Shown one piece after another: positions 1 to 7,832 of a stretch of DNA of 44,049 bases; positions within the stretch are counted from its first letter, which is position 1, and each line of letters starts with the position of its first letter. The DNA comes from Candidatus Hadersleviella danica (GTDB taxonomy: Bacteria > Chloroflexota > Anaerolineae > Promineifilales > Promineifilaceae). The DNA lies in NCBI GenBank assembly GCA_016711405.1, contig JADJSZ010000056.1, positions 1-44,049 of the forward strand, written 5' to 3'. A program made the translations under genes and the position numbers. The notes below the pieces were generated by a model. The model saw nothing but the letters and a program-made list of their open reading frames with translations. It searched no databases and was not told the DNA's origin.

Positions 1-10
1 AATAGACAAA

Positions 11-36
11 TACACCACTACACCACTACACCACTC
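11..36. repeat. Short tandem array TACACCAC x3
   Basis: Three perfect copies of the 8-mer TACACCAC lie directly downstream of the stop codon of the minus-strand HMG-CoA lyase gene. The same word family (ACACCAATATACC) recurs at 4584-4614 and 37605-37665. It belongs to the class of intergenic short tandem arrays seen throughout the window. Confidence 0.8.
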
Positions 37-39
37 CCT

Positions 40-942
40 CTACCGCTGATTGTTATCATACCAAGCCCGAATACGGCCGCCGACGGGATGCCCCACCAAC
101 TCCTCCACCAATGGGAGCAACCCCATCAGCGCGGGAAAATCCACCCCCGTGCCCAAACCGAGCTTATACGCCAAAAAGACAGCATCCTCCGTGGCCAAAT
201 TGCCGGCCGCACCCGGCGCAAACGGGCAACCACCTAACCCACCCAAACTCGCATCCACAATCCGCACCCCCGCCTGAATCGCGGCCATCACATTGGCCAG
301 CCCCAGTGCTTGCGTGTCGTGCAGATGCACGGCCAGCCGCTCCATGCCCAGCCGCTTGCCCAAACGCTCCATCAAACGGCCGACCGCCACAGGGTCAGCG
401 TAGCCAATCGTATCTGCCACCGAAAGCTCATCAATGCCCATCGCCCACACAGTTTCCGCCAGCGAAATGGTGCGGTCGGGCGGCGTTGGCCCCTCAAACG
501 GGCAGACCCACGCTGTAGAAAGATAGACCCGCACCCACACCCCATCCCGGTGCGCCTGCTCAATGACGCTTTTGGCAATGGCCAGCGATTCGGGGATGCT
601 CATGCGGTTGTTGGCGCGGCAAAACGATTCCGTCACCGTCAGGGCAAGGGCCACGGCGCGGCAACCCGATTCAAGAGCGCGGTCATACCCCTTTTGGTTG
701 AAAATCAGCCCAGTTTGTAACAAATCGGGCCACTGCTCCCGCCCCCAACGCATCATTTCGTCCGAGTCGCCCATCTGGGGCACGGCCGACGGCCGTACAT
801 AGCTGGCACTCTCAATATAGCTCAAGCCAGCCTCCACCAACCCCGTCATCAGCCGCTTTTTGCCCTCGGTGGGCACAACCATCGGGTCGTTTTGCAAGCC
901 ATCGCGCAAACCAACTTCGCAAATCTGTAAGAAATCGTTCAT
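40..942 (-). CDS. mvaB: Hydroxymethylglutaryl-CoA lyase (HMGL-like)
   Basis: A 300-residue TIM-barrel enzyme of the HMG-CoA lyase family, which cleaves HMG-CoA to acetyl-CoA and acetoacetate in leucine degradation. The N-terminus carries the conserved EVGLRDGLQND segment with the catalytic Arg13-Asp14 pair. A metal-binding HLHDTQALGLANV segment follows, and the C-terminal third has the family signature GLGGCPFAPGAAGN with its active-site cysteine. Length matches the bacterial family. It is the last gene of a minus-strand run with an acyl-CoA dehydrogenase, an AMP-dependent ligase and an MBL-fold hydrolase, which fits catabolism of leucine or a related branched acyl-CoA (inference). A homologous aldolase of the same DRE-TIM family with another acyl-CoA substrate is possible, but the signature favours HMG-CoA lyase. 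Confidence 0.92.
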   Translation of the reverse strand: MNDFLQICEVGLRDGLQNDPMVVPTEGKKRLMTGLVEAGLSYIESASYVRPSAVPQMGDSDEMMRWGREQWPDLLQTGLIFNQKGYDRALESGCRAVALALTVTESFCRANNRMSIPESLAIAKSVIEQAHRDGVWVRVYLSTAWVCPFEGPTPPDRTISLAETVWAMGIDELSVADTIGYADPVAVGRLMERLGKRLGMERLAVHLHDTQALGLANVMAAIQAGVRIVDASLGGLGGCPFAPGAAGNLATEDAVFLAYKLGLGTGVDFPALMGLLPLVEELVGHPVGGRIRAWYDNNQR

Positions 943-948
943 GGGGGG

Positions 949-987
949 AGTAGTGGTTAGTGGTTAGTGAGTAGTGGTTAGTGGCTG
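949..987. repeat. TAGTGGT-type short tandem array
   Basis: Imperfect repeats of TAGTGGT/TAGTGAG fill the whole spacer between the HMG-CoA lyase start and the end of the MBL-fold gene. The same unit forms the larger inverted array at 1918-2012. Confidence 0.75.
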
Positions 988-995
988 AAAACCTT

Positions 996-1916
996 TTACC
1001 TCTTGATTTGGCTGACAAACAAGCCATTTTCGGTGCGGATGAGGCCGCGTTCGGCAAACGTATCGAGGAGGGTGGTGAGGAGTTGTTCGGCCGTTCGCTC
1101 GGGCGCACAGAGCGGCGCATAATGGCGCAACCACGGCCCTGCAAGGGCTAGTTCGGTCAGTTCGGCACGGCCGATGGGCTGATAGCGCAACAAAATGTAC
1201 ATCAAAAAGCGGCGCACGACATGGTTGGCCAATTGGGCGGGCTGGGCGCGAAAGCGGGCGAGGCGTTCCAGCAACACGGCCGTTTCCCCCTGCCAATCCG
1301 TTATCACCCCCCCATGCCCCGGCAGAGCCACCGCCACCTCATAGCTCCGCAAGCGGCGCACGGCCGCTTCCGCCTCATCCAAAATGCCCCAGCCGTGGAC
1401 GGCCGTGTTGAGCACCCCTACATCCCCACCCGCCCACACAGCATCCGCACAAATCATTGTTTGGGTGTCGGGCTGATAATAGGCCAGTGCGTCGGGGGCG
1501 TGACCGGGAATGGCAATCGTTTGGAAGGGGATGCCCACGAGGTCAAGGCGTTGCTCGGGCTGGTAGACCACATCGGCGGGCACAATGTCCATCTCCTGCC
1601 CCAAATGGTCGGCCCAGAGCAAGCCATGCTCGGGGCGGGCAAACCAAGCGGCCGTGGTCGCGCCCATGCCAATCGTCGCCCCGCTCAACTGTTTCAGCAG
1701 GCGGTTGCCGCCGTGGTGGTCGCTGTGGCCGTGGGTAATGGCAATGTGGCGAATGGTTTCTGGCTCCACTCCCTGCTGGCGAATCAGGTCAACCGTTTGG
1801 TTTTGGTCAAGCAGGTGGCCTGTGTCAATCACGGCCGTGCCCCGTGGCCCCCTCAGCAAAACCATGTTGCTGTTAAACCAGCCCCGCTGGATGAAGGTAA
1901 TTTCGGGGGGAAGCAT
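996..1916 (-). CDS. MBL-fold metallo-hydrolase
   Basis: A 306-residue metallo-beta-lactamase-fold hydrolase. The zinc-binding HGHSDH motif lies in THGHSDHHGGN at about residue 60. Further ligands follow in the GHAPDAL segment, the CADAVW segment and the later PGHGG segment. The C-terminal 90 residues look like the small helical/winged domain found in LACTB2-like hydrolases. The family hydrolyses thioesters, lactones or phosphoesters; a thioesterase role would suit the flanking acyl-CoA genes, but this is inference from context. It lies between the AMP-ligase gene upstream and the HMG-CoA lyase gene downstream on the same strand, separated only by short repeat arrays. Confidence 0.85.
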   Translation of the reverse strand: MLPPEITFIQRGWFNSNMVLLRGPRGTAVIDTGHLLDQNQTVDLIRQQGVEPETIRHIAITHGHSDHHGGNRLLKQLSGATIGMGATTAAWFARPEHGLLWADHLGQEMDIVPADVVYQPEQRLDLVGIPFQTIAIPGHAPDALAYYQPDTQTMICADAVWAGGDVGVLNTAVHGWGILDEAEAAVRRLRSYEVAVALPGHGGVITDWQGETAVLLERLARFRAQPAQLANHVVRRFLMYILLRYQPIGRAELTELALAGPWLRHYAPLCAPERTAEQLLTTLLDTFAERGLIRTENGLFVSQIKR

Positions 1917-1917
1917 A

Positions 1918-2012
1918 AGTAGTGGTTAGTGGTTAGTGGTTAGTGGTTAGTGATTAGTGGCTAGTGGTGGTTTGTCACTCACTAACCACTAGCCACTCAC
2001 CGCTAGCCACTT
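1918..2012. repeat. Inverted array of AGTGGTT/AACCACT units
   Basis: The left arm (1919-1969) has about six imperfect copies of AGTGGTT. The right arm (1977-2011) has the reverse complement in the form CTAACCACTAGCCACT. The two arms can pair into a long imperfect hairpin that fills the spacer between two co-directional genes. Confidence 0.8.
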
Positions 2013-2017
2013 CCCCC

Positions 2018-3193
2018 TCACTCCCACTGTCGCTCATCGCGGATGGGGGAGCCGGGGGGCAGGCTGGCCACCAGCCGTGCCTCGAGGCGGAATTTGATGG
2101 CTTGCCGCGCGGCCGATTCCAGACGCTCCACCAGCCCATCGGCCGTGTGCCCCTCGGCCACCACCACCTCCAAAGCCAACTCATCCTTGTGGTCGGTGCG
2201 GGTAATCACCGCCTGATAACTGGCCACCTCAGGGAACCGCGCCATCAGCCCCGCCAATTGGCTGGGGTGCAGGAACATGCCCCGCACTTTGGTGGCCGCC
2301 CCGACGCGCCCTTGCCAACCCGCCAAGCGGGGGCCAGAACGGCCGCACCCACACGGCTCGTCAATCAGGGTAGACAAATCGCCCACCCCAAAGCGAACCG
2401 TGGCGGCATAGGCATGGTTGAGCAATGTCGCCACCACCTCGCCCATCTCACCTGCAGGCAATGGCTCGCCTGTGTTGATGTCGCACACTTGCACGATGCG
2501 GCCGTCGGGAATGTGCCACCCCTGCAAGGTCTCGCACTCATAGCCAAGATTGCCACATTCGGCCGTGCCATACGCCTGAAAAACGCGCACGCCGCGCTCG
2601 TGCAACTCGTGCCGCAATGAGGGGGGCAAGGGTTCGGCCAACACCAGTGCCTTGTCGAGTTGAAGCGGTTGCCCCATTTCGGCCGCCTTATCCAACAACG
2701 CCTTGAGATAGCTGGGCAAGCCCACAAAGCCTGTCGCCCCAAACATGGCCATCGCCCCAATTTGTTGCTCAAACTGGCCAATGCCGCCGGGGATGACCAC
2801 ACAGCCAATGTGGGTCAGGCTGTCTTCCAGCGATGCGCCCGCAGGGGTCATGTGGTAGCCCAAGGCGTTCAGCACGACTTCGCCGGCCGCAAAGCCCGCC
2901 GCTTGCAAGGCCACCGCCCACCCCCCTGCATCCGGCCGTTTGGGGCTGGGTTCGTTGATGGGGCCGGGGGATTGGTAGACAGCGCGGAGTTCGCTGAGGG
3001 GCACGGCCAGCAAGCCGCCAAAGGGGGGATTTTGCCGCTGTAACTCGATTAAATCGTCTTTGCGAAGGATGGGGAGCGAGGCCAAATCATCCTCGGTTTG
3101 CAAATCAGCGGGGGTTAAATCGGCCGCCCCCAACCGCGCCCGAAAAGCAGGCGAGTTGTCGTACAAGTGGGAGATAACTTCAGAAAGTAACAT
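2018..3193 (-). CDS. PaaK-like AMP-dependent ligase (phenylacetate-CoA ligase family)
   Basis: A 391-residue protein resembling the phenylacetate-CoA ligase branch of the ANL superfamily. It has the N-terminal 'DLASLPILRKDDL' segment, a central adenylate-binding region with FQAYGTAECGNLGYEC, and a C-terminal small domain with GMFLHPSQLAGLMARFPEV. The usual phosphate-binding loop (SSGTTGxP) is not present; its place is taken by a YQSPGPINEPSP segment. The enzyme may therefore act atypically or belong to a divergent subgroup. Its place between an acyl-CoA dehydrogenase and an HMG-CoA lyase suggests it activates a carboxylic acid to the CoA thioester for the same pathway (inference). The substrate cannot be read from the sequence. 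Confidence 0.75.
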   Translation of the reverse strand: MLLSEVISHLYDNSPAFRARLGAADLTPADLQTEDDLASLPILRKDDLIELQRQNPPFGGLLAVPLSELRAVYQSPGPINEPSPKRPDAGGWAVALQAAGFAAGEVVLNALGYHMTPAGASLEDSLTHIGCVVIPGGIGQFEQQIGAMAMFGATGFVGLPSYLKALLDKAAEMGQPLQLDKALVLAEPLPPSLRHELHERGVRVFQAYGTAECGNLGYECETLQGWHIPDGRIVQVCDINTGEPLPAGEMGEVVATLLNHAYAATVRFGVGDLSTLIDEPCGCGRSGPRLAGWQGRVGAATKVRGMFLHPSQLAGLMARFPEVASYQAVITRTDHKDELALEVVVAEGHTADGLVERLESAARQAIKFRLEARLVASLPPGSPIRDERQWE

Positions 3194-3199
3194 GGGAAA

Positions 3200-3299
3200 G
3201 GGGGAATTGTGAATGGTGAATGTTTAATTGTGAATTGTGAATGTGAACGACCAGCACCTCATTAACCATTAAAAATTAACCGTTCACCATTCACAATTA
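3200..3299. repeat. Inverted array of GTGAATG / CATTCAC units
   Basis: The left arm (3205-3245) repeats GAATTGTGAATGGTGAATG. The right arm (3259-3299) carries ATTAACC, TTCACCATTCACAATT and so mirrors it. The array fills the spacer between ligase and dehydrogenase genes, and its right end supplies the stop codon of the dehydrogenase gene (3297-3299). Confidence 0.75.
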
Positions 3300-4448
3300 C
3301 TCCGTGCCAGCCATGATGTGACGGCCGATGACCATGCGCAAAATTTCGCTCGTGCCTTCGCCAATGGACATGAGGCGGGTGTCGCGGTACATGCGCTCCA
3401 CCTCAAACTCACTGCTGTAACCAAAGCCGCCGTGGATTTGGATGGCGTTGCGGCAAGCGCGTTCGCTCATGTCGGTGGCGTAGAGTTTGGCCATGCCCGC
3501 CGCTTTGGCATACGGCCGTCCTTGGTCTTTCAGCCACGCCGCCCAATAAAGCATGTGGCGCGAGGCGGTAATTTCCGTCTCCATATCGGCCAGCATAAAG
3601 GCCACAGCTTGGTGGTTGCCGATGGGCGTGCCGAACGTCTCCCGTTCGTGGGCATATTTCAGCGCCGCATCATAGGCCGCTTGCGCCAACCCCAAGGCCA
3701 GCGAACCAATGCTGATACGCCCTTTGGTGAGGGTGGTCAGCGTTTGCGCCAGCCCTTTGCCCCGTTCGCCCAGCAAGTTTTCGGCGGGCACGCGGGCATT
3801 GTCGAAGGTGACAGCGTGGGTGGGGGAGCCGTTTAGCCCCATTTTGCGCTCGGGCGCACCGATAATCACGCCGGGGGTGTCAGTCGGAACGATGATGTGG
3901 CTGAGGGCGCGGGTTCCTTCCTCTTTTTCGGTGCGGCATAGCACGATAATGGTATCGGCGATGGAGGCGTTGGTGGCCCACATTTTGTTGCCGTTGATGA
4001 CCCATTCGTCGCCGTCGAGAACGGCCGTGGTCTTCACATTCCGCAAGTCCGACCCCGCCCCCGGCTCGGTCAGCGAGAGGCAACCGAGCCGCCCTTTGCC
4101 CGTGGCCAAGTGGGGAAGCCAGCGTTGTTTTTGCGCCTCTGTGCCAAAATCCAAAATCGGCCCCATCCCCAAACAGTTGTGGGCGGAGATGGCCAGCGAG
4201 GTAGAACCACACGCCCACGCCAATTCTTCCGTGGCAATGGTCGTGCTGATGCTGTCGAGTTCGGCCCCGCCGTATTGTTCGGGGATTTGCAGGCCGAGCA
4301 GGCCGAGGGGGCCCATTTTGCGCACGGCCGTCCAGTTAAATTCATGGCTCTCATCGGTGTGCCGCGCCAATGGTTTGACCTCTTTTTCCATAAAGGTGTG
4401 GACCACATGGCGAAATTCTCGTTGTTCGTCGGTTAAATCGAAGTTCAT
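3297..4448 (-). CDS. Acyl-CoA dehydrogenase
   Basis: A 383-residue FAD-dependent acyl-CoA dehydrogenase, catalysing alpha,beta-dehydrogenation of acyl-CoA and passing electrons to ETF. It starts MNFDLTDEQREF; a good ribosome-binding site (AAGGAG, 8 nt upstream) fixes this start rather than the 32-codon-longer open frame. The FAD/acyl-binding signature CLSLTEPGAGSD is present, and the C-terminal signature region reads QIHGGFGYSSEFEVER. The probable catalytic glutamate lies in IGEGTSEI. Full family length. As the first gene of the operon it is probably the entry enzyme for a branched- or short-chain acyl-CoA. Isovaleryl-CoA would fit the HMG-CoA lyase, but specificity is not visible. Confidence 0.93.
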   Translation of the reverse strand: MNFDLTDEQREFRHVVHTFMEKEVKPLARHTDESHEFNWTAVRKMGPLGLLGLQIPEQYGGAELDSISTTIATEELAWACGSTSLAISAHNCLGMGPILDFGTEAQKQRWLPHLATGKGRLGCLSLTEPGAGSDLRNVKTTAVLDGDEWVINGNKMWATNASIADTIIVLCRTEKEEGTRALSHIIVPTDTPGVIIGAPERKMGLNGSPTHAVTFDNARVPAENLLGERGKGLAQTLTTLTKGRISIGSLALGLAQAAYDAALKYAHERETFGTPIGNHQAVAFMLADMETEITASRHMLYWAAWLKDQGRPYAKAAGMAKLYATDMSERACRNAIQIHGGFGYSSEFEVERMYRDTRLMSIGEGTSEILRMVIGRHIMAGTE

Positions 4449-4520
4449 ACCATCTCCTTTCGTCTCATTCGCAAAATTGGTGTCTATACTGCCAGCGGCT
4501 CTAAACTGAGGTTTTATTTT

Positions 4521-4616
4521 TAACGCAAAGCCGCAAAGGAGCAAAGACGCAAAGGGGGTTTTAGCCCATGTGAGGTTCTAAACTATACCATTACACCAAT
4601 ATACCCGTACACCACC
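4521..4616. repeat. GCAAAG-family array plus ACACCAAT array
   Basis: 4521-4558 carries repeats of the AACGCAAAGCCGCAAAG type, a word seen again at 15667, 19520 and 20291. 4584-4614 carries ATTACACCAATATACCCGTACACC, related to the arrays at 11 and 37605. The spacer (4449-4618) holds nothing else that I can support apart from the upstream signals of the acyl-CoA dehydrogenase. Confidence 0.65.
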
Positions 4617-4618
4617 CC

Positions 4619-5566
4619 TCACTCCCCCTGCCAGCGATAAATGGTGACCCCGCTGTTTTGGAAGGCCACTTCCAAGTTGTTGGCAAACTTGGCCAGCCCC
4701 TGCGCGTTGTGGTCGGCCGTTTCCAATGACCCCACAAAAATGTAATCCACCCCATATTGGTTGAGCAGTTGCGCCGCTCGCGCCCAATCCTGCGTGTCGT
4801 AGATTTCCTTCACCAGCGGCACGCGCAAGCCCGGCTCGGCCGTGCTATCGCCCCGCCACTGGAACTCATGGTTGGCCCAGCCCAGCACCGTGGGCAAGCC
4901 CGTGTTGGCCGAGACACGGCCGTAATACGAATACGCCCCCCCCGTCGCCTCCAGCACGACACTCCCTGCTGGAGCATTGCCCCGCAACCAGCCAATGGCC
5001 TCATACTCGGCTTGGTTAAACTGCTCGATAAAAGCGAGGCCGTTCAGGGTCAACGGCCGTCGTTCCGCCAGCGCAACAGAGCCGCGATATTCAGCCGCAC
5101 GGGATTGCACGCCATAGTAGGGAAAGAGCAAGCCCACGCCGAGGAGGAGCAAATAGCCGCCGCCGACGGCCGCGCCCAACGGCCGTACCCGCGCCCACAA
5201 CCAATCCACCGCCACCAACCCCGCCACCCCCCACAACACCCACGCCTGATAGTAGAACTTGAAAATGGTATTCAGCCGTTGCCCAAAGTTGTCCTTCAGG
5301 TAGACATATTCGGGGCCGAGGGTGAGGAGGGAGCCGGTGAGGATGAGGAGGAGAAGGAAGGGAGCAGGGGGGAGCGGGGGAGCAGGGGAGCAGAGGAGCC
5401 TGCGTTCGTCCCTTGTCCCTTGTCCCCCGTCCCCAGTTCGCCTTGCCAGAGCCAAACGGCCGTGGCCACCAGTGCCGAGAGGAAAATGGTTAGGGCAATG
5501 TAGGTGAGGCGGGCGGAGAGAACGGCCGGCAAGAGTGCCGCCACCGCTTGGGCGCCCCAGCCCCAA
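4619..5566 (-). CDS. DUF2298 protein, C-terminal fragment (open frame)
   Basis: Family sequence is recognisable from LLTLGPEYVYLKDNFGQR onward, followed by NTIFKFYYQAW and a soluble C-terminal region ending SGVTIYRWQGE. The first 80 or so codons of the open frame are out-of-frame sequence of the upstream part plus low-complexity repeat. It is the downstream part of the locus described for 4619-7216, not a separate gene. Confidence 0.6.
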   Translation of the reverse strand: MGLGRPSGGGTLAGRSLRPPHLHCPNHFPLGTGGHGRLALARRTGDGGQGTRDERRLLCSPAPPLPPAPFLLLLILTGSLLTLGPEYVYLKDNFGQRLNTIFKFYYQAWVLWGVAGLVAVDWLWARVRPLGAAVGGGYLLLLGVGLLFPYYGVQSRAAEYRGSVALAERRPLTLNGLAFIEQFNQAEYEAIGWLRGNAPAGSVVLEATGGAYSYYGRVSANTGLPTVLGWANHEFQWRGDSTAEPGLRVPLVKEIYDTQDWARAAQLLNQYGVDYIFVGSLETADHNAQGLAKFANNLEVAFQNSGVTIYRWQGE

Positions 5567-7216
5567 CCGCCGCCCGTCGTGGGCAAAGGGGGCAATATCG
5601 CCCCTACCTCATTGGCCAAATTGGTGACGGTTCCGTAGCCCGCAGGGTTGCTGGCAATCAGCCAACTCCACAGCAGTTTGATGGCCAGCAGGGCAAGCGG
5701 CAAGCCAATGAACCAACTGAGCCATGTTTGCCAACGGCCGCGCTTACCGCCCACCGCATTGGCCACCACAAACGGCACAATGGCCAGCAGAGGCATCCCA
5801 AAAATGATGAGAAAATGCACCAGCCGCGTCGGCCGCATGAGCATGGGCAAAATAAACGGCGCACCCGCTTGCGAGCGAAAGCCGAGGTAGAAGGGCAGAT
5901 AAAGCAGGTAGGCGGAGAGGACAAAGCCCACCCCCAACACGGCCGCTTCCCCCCAAATCTGCTCCGTCAGCCGCCCCTCCGCCCGCCAACGGCCGAGCGC
6001 ATACGCCGCCACCCAACACGAAGGGTGGATCAACACATCCCATGTGTTCAGGAACGACAATCCCCCAATGATAATCGCCGTGAGGGCGAGGAATGCGAAA
6101 TGCGGAACGCGGATTGCGGATTGGAAGACGCTCCTCCGCTCCTCCGCTCCTCCGCCCCTCTGCCCCTCTGCCCCCCCACTTGCCCACAAAAACCACTGCA
6201 ACGCCAACGCCAAACTCAAAAACGCAAACGGCAAGGCCAACACATGCGGGTGCATATCGCCGAGGACAAAGCTGAAGCCGGGGAACTCGGCGATGGGGGT
6301 CAGGCCGTCTTCGACACGGCCGCCCAAGTGATATTCCCGAATGACCCGCGAAGCGCGCCACCACCACCAACTGCTCGATGGGTTGCCCTCGCTATCCAAA
6401 AAGCGCGGCCGTCCCACCCCCTCGGGGCGCAAATCTTGCATGTCCAGCCATGCCCACGTCGCCTCGCTCCCCCAGCCACGGCCGTAGGCCACCTCCAGCG
6501 CCATCTCCCCATTGCCCGCCAGCGGCAAGGCCACAAACGCCAACAAGGCCAACGTCCAGCCCACCGCCCCGATTTTTTCCCGCTGGCTGGCAATTAGGTT
6601 GTAGACGAGGCCAAATGCGCCCAGCCCACTGCCCGCCACCAGCCACGCGATGGCCAAATTAAAGCCAATGGCCTCGGGCACGGCCGCCAATCGCCCCACC
6701 ACCGAAACCATCACATAGCCAAAATAGTAATAGCTAATGGAAAAGCCCGACAGCCACGGGTCGAGTGGCGGGTAGACGGGGCTGGTGCTGGCCGAGTTGA
6801 AGAAGGCGAACTCCATCGGCTTTTCGGTGGCGGTGATGGACGGGTTGTTGGCGCGTACCCACACCCACAGCAGAAACAGCAGGGCGAAGGCGAGTTCGGC
6901 CGTCAGCACATACCGCCCATTGGCTTTCAGCCAGCCCCACACCGCGCCGCCATCTTGCCGCCACGCCCACGCCGAAAGGGCGACCACGGCCGCCACCCCC
7001 AGCAGTGCCCCGCCCGTGTTGTTAGCCACAAAGCCCAAACTAGCGGCCAGCCAAAAAGACGTAACTGGCCAGCAACAAGCCCAGCATCTTGCTAAAGGCA
7101 TACCCCTTATCGGGCAAACGGCCGAACAGCCAATGAGCAAGGGGAACAGCGGCCGTGCCAATGGCCACAAGGACAAGCCACCAACGAAAAGCGGCGAAGA
7201 GGTCGGAGGAGGTCAT
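4619..7216 (-). CDS. DUF2298 (Chlor_Arch_YYY) membrane protein, whole locus, two frameshifts
   Basis: Reading across three frames gives one membrane protein of about 865 residues matching the DUF2298/Chlor_Arch_YYY family. The N-terminus MTSSDLFAAFRWWLVLVAIG starts at 7216. The YYY hallmark is FSISYYYFGYVMVSVVG, and the conserved NTIFKFYYQAWVL segment lies near the C-terminal side. About a dozen hydrophobic segments are visible. Two breaks occur. One is at an A/T run at 7054-7058, where four bases instead of five would restore VFWLAASLGFV. The other lies in a G/C-rich low-complexity stretch near 5340-5445. Inside the frame, about 6093-6180 encodes a hydrophilic insert made of the same repeats found between genes. 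The family has no firm function; a role in glycan handling at the membrane is often supposed, and the adjacent glycosidase agrees with that (inference). Confidence 0.8.
5296..7176 (-). CDS. DUF2298 protein, central fragment (open frame)
   Basis: The longest open piece of the broken DUF2298 gene. True family sequence begins around ASLGFVANNTGG and ends near ATAVWLWQGE; the last 50 or so codons (Ser/Pro-rich) are low-complexity sequence read past the frame break. The first 45 codons are an out-of-frame reading of the real N-terminal segment at 7055-7216, so the apparent ATG/alternative start at 7176 is not the biological one. Confidence 0.6.
   Translation of the reverse strand: MSLWPLARPLFPLLIGCSAVCPIRGMPLARCWACCWPVTSFWLAASLGFVANNTGGALLGVAAVVALSAWAWRQDGGAVWGWLKANGRYVLTAELAFALLFLLWVWVRANNPSITATEKPMEFAFFNSASTSPVYPPLDPWLSGFSISYYYFGYVMVSVVGRLAAVPEAIGFNLAIAWLVAGSGLGAFGLVYNLIASQREKIGAVGWTLALLAFVALPLAGNGEMALEVAYGRGWGSEATWAWLDMQDLRPEGVGRPRFLDSEGNPSSSWWWWRASRVIREYHLGGRVEDGLTPIAEFPGFSFVLGDMHPHVLALPFAFLSLALALQWFLWASGGAEGQRGGGAEERRSVFQSAIRVPHFAFLALTAIIIGGLSFLNTWDVLIHPSCWVAAYALGRWRAEGRLTEQIWGEAAVLGVGFVLSAYLLYLPFYLGFRSQAGAPFILPMLMRPTRLVHFLIIFGMPLLAIVPFVVANAVGGKRGRWQTWLSWFIGLPLALLAIKLLWSWLIASNPAGYGTVTNLANEVGAILPPLPTTGGGWGWGAQAVAALLPAVLSARLTYIALTIFLSALVATAVWLWQGELGTGDKGQGTNAGSSAPLLPRSPLLPSFSSSSSPAPSSPSAPNMST
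5340..5445. repeat. Intragenic low-complexity array (GGAGCAGGGG / TCCCTTG words)
   Basis: A stretch of GGAGCAGGGGAGCAG-type units followed by CGTCCCTTGTCCCTTGTCCC lies inside the DUF2298 gene. The same words occur in intergenic arrays at 14246-14275 and 36344-36400. The gene's second frame break lies within this array. Confidence 0.75.
6090..6180. repeat. Intragenic array of intergenic-type repeats, in frame
   Basis: Units of the GAAATGCGGAACGCGGATTGCGG type are followed by CTCCTCCGCTCCTCCGCTCC and CTCTGCCCCTCTGCC. They are translated as a Gly/Glu/Arg-rich hydrophilic segment (GGAEGQRGGGAEERRS) between two hydrophobic segments of the DUF2298 protein. Matching words occur between genes at 7230-7270, 9236-9262, 30347-30380 and 36311-36338. 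Confidence 0.75.
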
Positions 7217-7217
7217 A

Positions 7218-7272
7218 GGGAGAGAGGAAGGGAGGAAGAGAGGGGGGCAGAGGAGCGGAGGAGCAGAGGGAA
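7218..7272. repeat. GAGGAGCAGAGG purine array
   Basis: A purine-rich array of GGAGCGGAGGAGCAGAGGG type fills the gap between the DUF2298 start (7216) and the RDD gene end. The word recurs at 30347-30380 and, in complement, inside the DUF2298 gene. It may overlap the ribosome-binding region of the DUF2298 gene on the minus strand, but no convincing Shine-Dalgarno is visible there. Confidence 0.65.
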
Positions 7273-7280
7273 AATACTCC

Positions 7281-7820
7281 CTAAGCACGAATGACATAGG
7301 TTCCCGCCACCAAATCATAGGGGGTTTGATGGGCTTTGTGGATGGCCAAAAACAACAGATAAATGATAACCAAACCTTGGGACATGACCATGCAAATGAC
7401 AACCCAAGTGGCAGGTGTTTGAGGAGCCATTGGCCAGCCGGGGATGTTAAAAAGTGCCGTGTGAGCCAATTGCCAAGGGAAAAATTTGAGCAAACTACGC
7501 CCTAATGCCCGCAGTTTGCTCAGCCTTTCCCCTTGCTTATCCACCACTTTAAGGCCAATTTTGCGTTTGCCCCATGTGGCTTGGGCGGCCGAGCTTTCTT
7601 GGAAAGTGAAGTACAAGATAACAGGCAATATACCCGTAAAAAAAGCGACAAGGTCGCGAATAATAGGCGACTCAAAAGTGGATGACCAAATCTCAAAGGA
7701 GCCAAACAAGAGATTAGTCCCCAGAATGACACCCGTCAAGAGTAGAAGATAGCCTGCAATAACAAGATAATCTAGTGCAAAGGCATAGATTCGTTTGAAA
7801 AAACCAGCGTAATGGAACAT
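7281..7820 (-). CDS. RDD family membrane protein
   Basis: A 179-residue protein with the RDD domain. The N-terminal FFKRIYAFALDYLVIAGY has the Arg and Asp of the name, and four hydrophobic segments follow. The conserved loop ATWGKRKIGLKVVD is present, and the C-terminal segment QTPYDLVAGTYVI matches the family's closing Asp. RDD proteins are small integral membrane proteins of largely unknown role; some are linked to ion antiport. It sits 12 nt downstream of the glycosidase-like gene on the same strand and just upstream of the DUF2298 gene, so the three are probably co-transcribed. Confidence 0.85.
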   Translation of the reverse strand: MFHYAGFFKRIYAFALDYLVIAGYLLLLTGVILGTNLLFGSFEIWSSTFESPIIRDLVAFFTGILPVILYFTFQESSAAQATWGKRKIGLKVVDKQGERLSKLRALGRSLLKFFPWQLAHTALFNIPGWPMAPQTPATWVVICMVMSQGLVIIYLLFLAIHKAHQTPYDLVAGTYVIRA

Positions 7821-7832
7821 AAGTTTAAGAGC

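Noticed and set aside
5548..6597. 349-codon plus-strand frame
   Set aside because: Shadow of the DUF2298 gene; composition is that of the complement of a coding strand (Pro/Arg/Gln/His-rich).
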